Source: Candidatus Heimdallarchaeota archaeon
GTDB lineage: Archaea > Asgardarchaeota > Heimdallarchaeia > Heimdallarchaeales > Kariarchaeaceae
DNA length: 64,000 nt
Assembly (NCBI GenBank): GCA_030149205.1
Contig: JASBSB010000007.1
Coordinates: 310,001-374,000 of the forward strand
Direction: 5' to 3'
The notes beneath the pieces were generated by a model, which made no database searches, had not been told where the DNA came from, and saw nothing but the letters and a program-made list of their open reading frames with translations. Of the stretch, positions 1 to 7,134 are shown one piece after another. The position numbers were made by a program, and so were the translations under genes. The first letter of the stretch is position 1. Every line of letters begins with the position of its first letter.

Positions 1-1
1 T

Positions 2-526
2 TACTCAGCTGATAGAACAATTCAGGTGACACCAGATTCCCCCTACTATAGGTTAAAATACAAGAATCTAAGCGTTCCGAGCCTGATACAGGTGCCCCTG
101 GGCTGGTTGCAAAACTTTACACTCCTCAAGGTCAAAACAGAGCAGTTCCTGCAGGTGCCCCCTGAAAATGCATCAAGAGTTAAGGTATATGTGTACACCA
201 ATATGACAATCTTCAGAAACAGTGTCAACATGCAGATACGCGTGAGTGACAGCAACAGCAGTGATGTAACCTACCTTTTCTTTGCTTATAGCACACAAGA
301 TGGGTTTGCTGAAACTAACATCGTCTATTCAACAAACTATTACTCCCAATACAATGCCTCAAAAATCTATGCTGAGGCTGCCTACGTTGTCTCCCCCCAA
401 AACACCATAGAAACCAGCTCATTGATCCTAACTTTTGCATTTGGTGTAACTACCTTTTTAGCCCTTCTAATGCTTCTAACTATATACAAAAACCCAGAGG
501 GAGTGAAAAATGAAATGGAATGGTGA
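2..526 (+). CDS. Membrane-anchored extracellular protein, paralog 1 of 3, 5' end missing
   Basis: The reading frame is open from the left edge of the window, so this is the C-terminal part of a gene that starts outside. Residues just before the first usable GTG (position 26) still align with the two paralogs downstream, for example the shared PYYR.KYKN segment followed by LIQVP..W.QN.TLLK, so GTG 26 is not the real start. It carries several N-x-S/T sequons and ends in one hydrophobic segment (TSSLILTFAFGVTTFLALLM) before a short charged tail, which suggests an outward-facing domain held by a C-terminal membrane helix. The function is unknown. It is the first of three tandem paralogs with 828-1709 and 1944-2873. 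Confidence 0.75.
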   Translation, partial: YSADRTIQVTPDSPYYRLKYKNLSVPSLIQVPLGWLQNFTLLKVKTEQFLQVPPENASRVKVYVYTNMTIFRNSVNMQIRVSDSNSSDVTYLFFAYSTQDGFAETNIVYSTNYYSQYNASKIYAEAAYVVSPQNTIETSSLILTFAFGVTTFLALLMLLTIYKNPEGVKNEMEW

Positions 527-750
527 CGGGTCTCCCAATCTTTTTTATCTTTCATCTTAATTGAATTCCCAAAATTCCTAAAAATTTCCACTTCACAAAA
601 TTTCCAATTTTTCAATTTTTTAATTCTCCAAAATTTTTCAATTTTTCGAATCTTCTGAAACTCCTAATTCACACCAATCTCCCCAGCTATCAGTTGTATG
701 CACAGCTCCAATAACCCACCCACCCCATTCTTCCCTCCAAAAAAAGTGTG

Positions 751-775
751 TCAAAATCACCCGTGAAATCGTCAC
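751..775 (+). promoter_or_regulatory. Repeated upstream element of the paralog family
   Basis: A TCAAAATCACCCGTGAAATC stretch lies about 50 bases upstream of the TATA box of the 828 gene. Variants of the same TCACC.(C/G)TGAAATC word recur at 1819-1890 before the third paralog. Sequence conservation in an otherwise diverging spacer suggests an operator or activator site, but this is inference. Confidence 0.35.
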
Positions 776-798
776 TAAAAAGCTCCACCAACAGAAGG

Positions 799-806
799 TT
801 TATTTT
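799..806 (+). promoter_or_regulatory. TATA box of 828 gene (leaderless)
   Basis: TTTATTTT lies with its centre about 25 bases before the ATG at 828, the distance expected from an archaeal TATA box to the transcription start. The mRNA would therefore begin at or next to the start codon. The surrounding ACAGAAGGTTTATTTT is repeated almost exactly before the 1944 gene. Confidence 0.6.
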
Positions 807-827
807 ACCAAACTGCTAGCATTTGGT

Positions 828-1709
828 ATGATTTTAGAATGGTTAAACGTCGCTGTGGCACTTCTTATTGGCGTCATTGTTTTTGCCATTGCTACTATCA
901 GCTTACTCTATCTAACCAGATACTTTGCTAGAAATGTCTGGAAGACCTCACCACGATTAAAGGCAGTGATCCTAATTTTTTCGCTATATATGGCTATGGC
1001 TGCGATTAGCTCACCTCTAGCATTTAACACACCAATTCCAGATCACACACAACCCTTCGTCCTTTCCTATGAACCACAACACGTTTATAACAAGACACGA
1101 TCAAACCAGCTTCTGACTATGCTTATTCAATCAGGCATTCAAGACCCACTGGGATTTATGTTCTCTCAATCACTTTACAACTACAACACAAGAATCATTC
1201 AGATACTCCCCTCCACCCCCTATTACAGGGTAAAATATAAGAACAGCTCATCACCCACTTTGATACAGGTGCCCATGGCTTGGATACAGAATCTGACACT
1301 TCTAAAGCACAAGGTAGAACAGTTTCTACAGATTCCACCTGATAACACATCACGTGTGAAAATCAAGGTGTCCCATTACTCAACCCTGTTCCGAAAATTG
1401 GTGGACCTTCAGTTAATTGTAAAAGGCCTAAATACCACAGATGCAGTTGTGATAGATTTCGGTTACTTATTATCAAATGGGTTTTCTGAGACTGTATCTA
1501 TACTTTATACCTCAAATTTAACAAACATCAATTCTGAATCAAACAAATACTACTATGAGGCAACATACTCTGATGAGCTTGTTCAAAGCATCTTTTGGAG
1601 CTCATTCTTCTATGCCGCTTTCTCAGTATTCTTCGCCTTTTTTATTCCACCATTCATCTTTGTTTCACCTAAAATTAGCTGGATCCAGAATTTCATCTTA
1701 TCAAAGTAA
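828..1709 (+). CDS. Membrane-anchored extracellular protein, paralog 2 of 3
   Basis: The 293-residue protein has two hydrophobic stretches near the N-terminus (residues about 5-30 and 43-65), then an external domain of about 190 residues with several N-x-S/T sequons. It ends with a hydrophobic segment near residues 258-280 and a short charged tail. It aligns with its neighbours through LLTMLIQSGIQDPLGF, PYYR.KYKN and LIQVP.AW.QNLTLLK..VEQFLQ.PP. ATG 828 fits a leaderless start because a TATA box lies about 25 bases upstream. No catalytic motif was recognised. It may be a surface or envelope protein specific to the lineage. Confidence 0.75.
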   Translation: MILEWLNVAVALLIGVIVFAIATISLLYLTRYFARNVWKTSPRLKAVILIFSLYMAMAAISSPLAFNTPIPDHTQPFVLSYEPQHVYNKTRSNQLLTMLIQSGIQDPLGFMFSQSLYNYNTRIIQILPSTPYYRVKYKNSSSPTLIQVPMAWIQNLTLLKHKVEQFLQIPPDNTSRVKIKVSHYSTLFRKLVDLQLIVKGLNTTDAVVIDFGYLLSNGFSETVSILYTSNLTNINSESNKYYYEATYSDELVQSIFWSSFFYAAFSVFFAFFIPPFIFVSPKISWIQNFILSK

Positions 1710-1818
1710 GTCTGTGTTGTTCAGAGTATTTAGCACCAGGCCCCTGTCTAATCTCCTCATCTCTACAGGGATATCATGTAACAGCTCCACATCATTTCAC
1801 TTCTAAAGCATATATATA

Positions 1819-1890
1819 TCAAAATCACCACTGAAATCACTTTGGAATCTCCACTGAAATCACCAGTGAAATCACAAGTGTACTCACCAA
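1819..1890 (+). repeat. Cluster of degenerate CACTGAAATCA repeats
   Basis: The spacer before the third paralog holds four or five copies of a TCACC-ACTGAAA word, in forms such as CACCACTGAAATCAC, CCACTGAAATCACC, AGTGAAATCAC and ACTCACC. The first copy matches the element at 751-775 before the second paralog. It could be an array of regulator binding sites or only a short-repeat expansion. Confidence 0.5.
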
Positions 1891-1913
1891 TAACAAACTC
1901 CTCCAACAGAAGG

Positions 1914-1921
1914 TTTATTTT
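1914..1921 (+). promoter_or_regulatory. TATA box of 1944 gene (leaderless)
   Basis: TTTATTTT is centred about 26 bases before ATG 1944, in the same ACAGAAGGTTTATTTT context as the 828 promoter. This supports a leaderless start. Confidence 0.6.
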
Positions 1922-1943
1922 TACCGAACACCTCTGCTAAGGT

Positions 1944-2873
1944 ATGGTAGATCAGTATCTGTCCATCCTTTTAGGGATGGGGCTCTTCTTACTCATTGAC
2001 TTCGTCATCCTGTTCCTCGTCAGACAACTGAGCACAAAGGTTTGGAAAACCTCCAGAAGAGCAAAGGCTGCTGCTATGATATTTCTGCTATTTGGGGGAA
2101 TGACGGCTCTCTCAGCCAATACCTTTCTCTTTCCACCAGCAAAGGATTACTCCAAACCATTCGCATACAGCTACACATCACTGGGACTGGTAGACAACGG
2201 ACTGAACCTCACACGGGCAACAGAGCTGCATCAGATGCTCATTCAGTCTGGGATACGTGACCCACTCGGATTCCTCTTCCAAGACTTCCCAAGACTTAAC
2301 ACCCCCGAACGAACCATACGGATTCTCCCTGCAAACCCATACTACCTCGTGGAGTACAAAAAACAGGGGAGTTCTACTCAGGTTCCTACTCAGGGTTCCG
2401 TTCAGGTTCCTACTCTTATTCAGGTGCCAAAGTCCTGGCTGAATAATCTTACACTGGTCAAGCAAAAAGTCAGAGAATTCCTGCAGATACCTCCAGCCAA
2501 CGCCTCCCGCCTCAGCCTGTATGCAAACTACTCATCAACTGGAAACGAACCCTTTGTTAACCTTGAGATCTTGCTCAGGGATGTACACACGGATGGGGCT
2601 GTCATCATCTTCTTTGGATACCTGCTCAAAACTGGATTCTCCTACATAGTCAATGTTGAATACACCACCATCCACTATGACATCAACAAAGCCTCTATGA
2701 TCTATCAGGAAGTGGCATACCAGGACTCTGTTGCTGCAAACATCTCTATTAACTCATTGATAATGTCTTTCCTCTTTGGGGCCCTCACCCTCATTCTCCC
2801 CCCACTCTTTCTCACCGCACCTAAGAACTCGCAGATACAAAAGGTCTTCTTTCCAGAAGATGTTGAGGGCTAG
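1944..2873 (+). CDS. Membrane-anchored extracellular protein, paralog 3 of 3
   Basis: This is the longest of the three tandem paralogs (309 residues), with the same plan: two hydrophobic segments in the first 65 residues, an external sequon-bearing domain and a C-terminal membrane segment (SLIMSFLFGALTLILPPLFL). It differs by an insertion around residues 140-155 where QVPT is repeated (STQVPTQGSVQVPTLIQVP), built from a short tandem duplication near 2380-2425. The start follows a TATA box about 26 bases upstream. Its codon use looks more GC-rich than that of paralog 2. Function unknown. Confidence 0.75.
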   Translation: MVDQYLSILLGMGLFLLIDFVILFLVRQLSTKVWKTSRRAKAAAMIFLLFGGMTALSANTFLFPPAKDYSKPFAYSYTSLGLVDNGLNLTRATELHQMLIQSGIRDPLGFLFQDFPRLNTPERTIRILPANPYYLVEYKKQGSSTQVPTQGSVQVPTLIQVPKSWLNNLTLVKQKVREFLQIPPANASRLSLYANYSSTGNEPFVNLEILLRDVHTDGAVIIFFGYLLKTGFSYIVNVEYTTIHYDINKASMIYQEVAYQDSVAANISINSLIMSFLFGALTLILPPLFLTAPKNSQIQKVFFPEDVEG

Positions 2874-3006
2874 CTAAATAATGGAAAATTTTGCTTGACA
2901 GCCAAATTGCGTTAATACCCAAAATCTATAGCTTTTCTAAACCCGTCATAATAATAAAATATAGCTGTTGTGGGTGAAAAAGTTCTCTGTGTGATCTTTT
3001 ATTCAA

Positions 3007-3636
3007 TTATCCATTGGTAAACTCTTTTTCTAACTCGCCAAAATTTAAAGTTTTGACTTTGTTTAAGCCCCAATCTTTAATGCGACCAATTTGATGATCG
3101 GGTGTTCCATGTCTACCAAAAAAACTTGAATAGTGTTGTGCAATATCGGTTCTCCAGGTCTCTTTGAGAGAGACTAATCGCATATCCAACAAATTAACCA
3201 TTGTTGGATTTATTTGGTTGGTTCTCTTATCTTTCCAGTTTATTGGTAAGACCTGTATCAACCCTAAATCCACATAAGCACCATCCGACCAAAGACCATC
3301 CTTTTCTGGCAAGAAGTACAATTTTCTGTATTTATTTTTAATCAAATCCATTAGCTTATTCTTCACCTGATTGTCACGGTCCGAACCCGTAATACTTTTC
3401 ATGGCCGCATAGATAAAATACCTAACTGGTCTGACCGCCGCAAAATTAAACCAGTCCAACTTTGAATCTGAATGTTCCAAATCACATTCCGCATTAATAA
3501 CCATCCAGCCAACAATAGAATTTTTGATACTCAGCTTAGTTCGAATGAGTTCTGACTTTATGATGTCCCCCTGTCTCACTCTTTCAGTTAACATATTCTC
3601 GTTTTTTTCGTAGATGTCCTGAAACAGACTTTCCAT
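3007..3636 (-). CDS. Hypothetical protein, last gene of TIGR04255-like operon
   Basis: A 209-residue soluble protein with no signal peptide or membrane segment. It is the third gene of a minus-strand operon (4122-4865, then 3669-4118, then this gene) and follows the middle gene after about 32 bases. Its middle portion (VGWMVINAECDLEHSDSKLD) recalls a short family of proteins with an ECDLE-type acidic/cysteine motif that I cannot name with certainty. Tight linkage and shared strand suggest it works with the TIGR04255-like protein, perhaps in a defence or stress unit. Function unknown. Confidence 0.7.
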   Translation of the reverse strand: MESLFQDIYEKNENMLTERVRQGDIIKSELIRTKLSIKNSIVGWMVINAECDLEHSDSKLDWFNFAAVRPVRYFIYAAMKSITGSDRDNQVKNKLMDLIKNKYRKLYFLPEKDGLWSDGAYVDLGLIQVLPINWKDKRTNQINPTMVNLLDMRLVSLKETWRTDIAQHYSSFFGRHGTPDHQIGRIKDWGLNKVKTLNFGELEKEFTNG

Positions 3637-3668
3637 ATTTGGTTCAGAACTAATGCTTAAACAACCCC

Positions 3669-4118
3669 CTATTCTTCCTCATCATCTAGGTCTGGAATTG
3701 TAGGCAGTTGATCCCAGCCCCATCTATCTCCTGAGGGGGTAAACTCCTCCCCATCAAAGCTCCAAAACTCTTCCTCCGTCATCGGTGGAGCTTCTTCTCC
3801 TTCTGGATATATCTTTTCAACTATCTCTTCCCTAATGACTTCCCCTGAGCTAACCTTTGACCAAGGTGTATCTTGGAGATTTACCAGTCTCCATCTCCCA
3901 AAGTTTTCAAGATATGTGGCCCCAATTTGGAAACTTAAAGATGACATTGAATCTATAACTTTCTTTACAATCGAAGCAAAGGAATCAATACCTAAGTACT
4001 CATTTGACCAATCAGAAGTAAAAGGCTCTTTAAGTTTAAGTTCATTTAAACTTGTTGCTGTTTCATCCTCTTCTCTTATTATTATAAAATCTGTCTTCAT
4101 CCTTTCTGCCAATGCCAT
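3669..4118 (-). CDS. Acidic hypothetical protein, middle gene of TIGR04255-like operon
   Basis: A 149-residue protein, strongly acidic towards its C-terminus (a PEGEEAPPMTEEEFW stretch and a DLDDEEE end). The start codon lies a few bases after the stop codon of the upstream gene, so the two are very probably cotranscribed and perhaps translationally coupled. It has no membrane segment and no recognised motif. A small acidic partner between two larger proteins could be an adaptor or an inhibitor, but that is speculation. Confidence 0.65.
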   Translation of the reverse strand: MALAERMKTDFIIIREEDETATSLNELKLKEPFTSDWSNEYLGIDSFASIVKKVIDSMSSLSFQIGATYLENFGRWRLVNLQDTPWSKVSSGEVIREEIVEKIYPEGEEAPPMTEEEFWSFDGEEFTPSGDRWGWDQLPTIPDLDDEEE

Positions 4119-4121
4119 AGA

Positions 4122-4865
4122 TCATCTATCCCCTTTCATAACTTCCTCAACAAAACTCTCTTTTATCAGTGAGGAGAACTTTTCTTTGATTGTTGAATGT
4201 AAGTGTGATGTCAGATTTAAACATTCTGACAATGTCAAGTCTCCAGAAGAATTATCTCTGAAGGCATCAAAATCCATAAGTATAGATAATTCCCTTGAAG
4301 CTGTCTCCACGATCCCATAGTTTGTTGATAAGGAAATATTATTTATATATCGCTCTTGAACCTTCAAAGAACATTCATTTATCTCAGAGAAACCCTTGAA
4401 AATCGTATTCAAAGGGGTCACAAAGTAGTTATCATAGTTCTGAAGATTGTTCTCCGGGATTTTGCACAGATTAACATAGCGCAGACCTAATCGTGTGATA
4501 GGAAGCTTTTCAGCTCCGTCAAAGAAGAGTTGAAAGTTTTTTACCTGACCTTGAATCTCTTCAAACAATTCCGTAAAATTGGTGTACTTTTTGTTTAATA
4601 GAGCAAATCGATCTGAACCAATTCTGATGGAAATATCTCCAGACTCAGTGCGAAACTCATAAAATTGACCAACAAACCTGGGTGTTCCCGGCTGGGGAAG
4701 ACGAAACTGCTCCTCATTGATCACATTTACCACGGGGTACCTGTCTTGAACCAATTCCTGAAACTTATCCAAAATCCTGAGAATCTTTAACTGGACTGGG
4801 AACCGAATCTCCCAAGTGACTTCAAATAAAGGTGAATTTGGATACTGATCTGCCAATACGACCAT
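4122..4865 (-). CDS. TIGR04255 family protein
   Basis: The 247-residue protein opens with YPNSPLFEVTWEIRFP and has RLGLRYVNLCKIP near residue 125-140. These match my memory of the sporadically distributed TIGR04255 family, whose members start with an N-P-L-x-E-V-x-x-E-I-R-F-type segment and carry an R-x-G-L-R-Y-x-N motif in the middle. The biochemical role of the family is not established as far as I know. It heads a three-gene operon with 3669-4118 and 3007-3636. A TATA box (4885-4892) lies about 24 bases upstream of its ATG, so the message is probably leaderless. Confidence 0.7.
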   Translation of the reverse strand: MVVLADQYPNSPLFEVTWEIRFPVQLKILRILDKFQELVQDRYPVVNVINEEQFRLPQPGTPRFVGQFYEFRTESGDISIRIGSDRFALLNKKYTNFTELFEEIQGQVKNFQLFFDGAEKLPITRLGLRYVNLCKIPENNLQNYDNYFVTPLNTIFKGFSEINECSLKVQERYINNISLSTNYGIVETASRELSILMDFDAFRDNSSGDLTLSECLNLTSHLHSTIKEKFSSLIKESFVEEVMKGDR

Positions 4866-4884
4866 AGAGTTCCCCTATGTTAAT

Positions 4885-4892
4885 ATTATAAG
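4885..4892 (-). promoter_or_regulatory. TATA box of TIGR04255-like operon
   Basis: On the minus strand CTTATAAT is centred about 24 bases before the ATG at 4865, a leaderless spacing. Confidence 0.5.
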
Positions 4893-4928
4893 GTATAATA
4901 ACCTTACATTCTATATCCTATTATACAA

Positions 4929-4982
4929 TTTTATCTATTTTAACTATTTTATCTATTTTATCTATTTTATCTACTTTATCTA
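4929..4982. repeat. Six tandem 9-bp repeats (TTTTATCTA)
   Basis: Six consecutive 9-base units, four of them exactly TTTTATCTA and two with one change (TTTTAACTA, CTTTATCTA). They sit just upstream of the TIGR04255-like operon promoter, between it and the end of the 5064 gene. The unit resembles a TATA box, so copy number could affect promoter strength. It may equally be neutral slippage. Confidence 0.85.
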
Positions 4983-5063
4983 AACTAATTAAACTGTCTT
5001 CCCCACTTTCATTTTCTAAATGAACATTTAACCTATCATACAGTCGCTATTAAGATATCCTGG

Positions 5064-5570
5064 TTATTTCTTTCTTTTGACCTGCCAAACAACAACTGCT
5101 GCTGTAACTCCAAACAAAACCCAGACCACAGGAACTGGAATGATTGATGTGCTGCCCTGACTCAGGATCGTCAAACTGATGCTGAAGTTAGCACTGACAT
5201 TTCCAAGATTCTGTATCTGTGAATACTCTGTCTTGATACAATCACTACAGTACCCTGGTGAGATCCCCCTGATGGTTACTGTCTCAAAGGCTGTGAAATT
5301 TCTGTTGGCCCACTCTTTGGTGCTGTTTACAAACCCATGCTCACCGTCCCAGATAAGATTAAACCGTGTGATATTCACCCGGAAGTCAGATTTCCCTGCC
5401 TCCAGCCTGAGCTCAACCTTGGAGTTATACCCCCCAGGGAGCTGAAACTCAAACTCCTGGATCTTTCCAGGTAAGATCTGAAAGGAATCATAGCCCTCCT
5501 TTATGGTGACCTGATTTTGAGCTGAGACCGGCAAGGCTAACAGCAATAACAAAAGAAGATAGACCTTCAT
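5064..5570 (-). CDS. Exported protein with C-terminal membrane anchor
   Basis: The 168-residue product has a clear signal peptide (MKVYLLLLLLLALPVSAQ, cleavage after SAQ likely). It then has a small sequon-bearing external domain with a CSDC pair near residue 108-111, and ends in a membrane helix (VPVVWVLFGVTAAVVVW) followed by KRKK. This topology is typical of archaeal surface proteins anchored by the C-terminus. The start is supported by a TATA box at 5593-5599 about 26 bases upstream. The function is unknown; the small size suggests a binding or structural role, not catalysis. Confidence 0.75.
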   Translation of the reverse strand: MKVYLLLLLLLALPVSAQNQVTIKEGYDSFQILPGKIQEFEFQLPGGYNSKVELRLEAGKSDFRVNITRFNLIWDGEHGFVNSTKEWANRNFTAFETVTIRGISPGYCSDCIKTEYSQIQNLGNVSANFSISLTILSQGSTSIIPVPVVWVLFGVTAAVVVWQVKRKK

Positions 5571-5592
5571 GCTTCTTATGTTATTTTTGCAG

Positions 5593-5599
5593 ATATAAG
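5593..5599 (-). promoter_or_regulatory. TATA box of 5064-5570 gene (leaderless)
   Basis: CTTATAT on the minus strand is centred about 26 bases before the ATG at 5570. Confidence 0.5.
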
Positions 5600-5813
5600 G
5601 ATTACTGAATCAAGATATACTGAATAAAACGCTGTTACATTGAAGAATACCGAGTTAAGTGATGTTACATTAAAGGATACTGACTCAGGTGCTGATGGGT
5701 TGTCTGCTATTGAATCAAATGATACTGAAGGGTTTAGATCATGGTACACTTACCTCTCCATCAAAACTCTTTTTTAACCAGAGATAAAAGTTCTGTGTGT
5801 GAATTTCATTCCT

Positions 5814-6854
5814 ATGTCTGACAATTTTAATGACCTGCTAACTGAGATCAGCTCCATCAGCACACAACCACGGTCAATCAAGATCAGTGGATCATACATT
5901 GATTCCACGCTACCTAAAAAGCTCTTCGAGATTGATTCCATAGAATCCATAACAATTCAGTCAAAAAATCTGACTGAAATCCCAGCCTCAATTGCATCAT
6001 CACCTCGTCTGAAAAAGCTAAGTGTGAATCAGACCCAGATCACCAAATTACCCAAGGAGGTGTATAAATCAACCACAATTGAAGAGCTGATTGTTTCATA
6101 TAACAAAATATCAGAAATTGATGAAGAAATTCAAAACATGAAATCACTAAGAAGACTGGGAATTGATTTTAATGAACTGGAAAAAATTCCTGACCTCAGT
6201 GGAATCAAACTGGAAACCCTCAGCATGCAGGGAAATAGGTTGGGAACTATCAGCCCCCAGCAGCTGCCAAAAACACTGAAAGCCCTGCTTCTTGGTGGTC
6301 AAATCGAAAAAAATCCTGATTTTAGTGAATTTAGTTCACTCGAGATGCTGACTCTAAATGACACAAGGAACGCAGTGGAAGAAATTCATCTGCCTCAGTC
6401 AATTAAAAGACTCTCTGTAAACTCCCCAAAAAGCACATCACCCCCAAGAGGAATTAATAATCTCCCCAACTTGGAAACACTGCGCTGGAATGGTGGAAAA
6501 CTATCTCAGATAAACGCTCATGATCTCCCGGCACTGTACGACCTCACACTCTCAAACTGTAATTTACCTGAAGTACCCGAATGGATTGCAAAACTCCCCA
6601 GTCTCAGAAACCTTGATCTGAGTGAAAACTGTATTGAGGTTCTCCCAGATTCTTTTAATGAGATCAAGAGGTTACAGGAACTGAAACTCTTTGGAAATCC
6701 AATCTCTAAGATCGGGGAGCATGCTCTGGACTCACTGTCAATAGTGACTGTTCATGTGGATGAAATCTTGATGGAGACCCTCAGAGAAAGATTCCCTGAT
6801 TTAGCCAATAGAACACTTATATTTCAGCTGGCAAATACGATCATTTTATTATAA
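5814..6854 (+). CDS. Leucine-rich repeat protein
   Basis: The soluble protein of about 346 residues consists almost wholly of leucine-rich repeats of the L-x-x-L-x-x-L-x-L-x-x-N-x-L/I type, for example LRNLDLSENCIEVLPDSF near residues 265-285. It has no signal peptide or membrane segment, so it probably acts in the cytoplasm as a protein-binding scaffold. An in-frame GTG lies five codons upstream at 5799. I chose ATG 5814 because an AGATAAAA box at about 5782-5789 is 27 bases before it. Related LRR modules occur in 20843-23887 and 39692-41464. The binding partner is unknown. Confidence 0.8.
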   Translation: MSDNFNDLLTEISSISTQPRSIKISGSYIDSTLPKKLFEIDSIESITIQSKNLTEIPASIASSPRLKKLSVNQTQITKLPKEVYKSTTIEELIVSYNKISEIDEEIQNMKSLRRLGIDFNELEKIPDLSGIKLETLSMQGNRLGTISPQQLPKTLKALLLGGQIEKNPDFSEFSSLEMLTLNDTRNAVEEIHLPQSIKRLSVNSPKSTSPPRGINNLPNLETLRWNGGKLSQINAHDLPALYDLTLSNCNLPEVPEWIAKLPSLRNLDLSENCIEVLPDSFNEIKRLQELKLFGNPISKIGEHALDSLSIVTVHVDEILMETLRERFPDLANRTLIFQLANTIILL

Positions 6855-6884
6855 AAGGTACTAAACATAATTAATCATCTCTGC

Positions 6885-6971
6885 CTATACCTCACTGATC
6901 CCCATCCAGCTGCTGGCTGGAAGATCATACCTCTTCAAAACCTGATTCAGTATCGCTGAGTGTCCCATGAA
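6885..6971 (-). pseudogene. 3'-end remnant of DinB-like gene
   Basis: Read on the minus strand this stretch encodes GHSAILNQVLKRYDLPAS followed by SWMGISEV and a stop codon, against EHTAILNQVLKRHDLPAS and GWRGISKV at the C-terminus of the intact DinB-like gene at 9869-10396. About 70 of 80 aligned bases agree and the stop position is kept. Nothing of the gene is found beyond about 6971. The remnant and the intact gene end lie in the same orientation and flank the SNF2 helicase gene. Confidence 0.8.
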
Positions 6972-7134
6972 CAAAATTAATGTTCCCTCTCTATATTTGG
7001 GTAAAAAACTCAAGGATGATGAGTTTATTTATATAAACTTAGTTGAAAAATGATCTGATAAAATAAGGTTAAAGATATGAATAGGTTTAGTTTTCAAAAA
7101 ACATATCTTTTGCTATCCATGGGATGAACTTATT

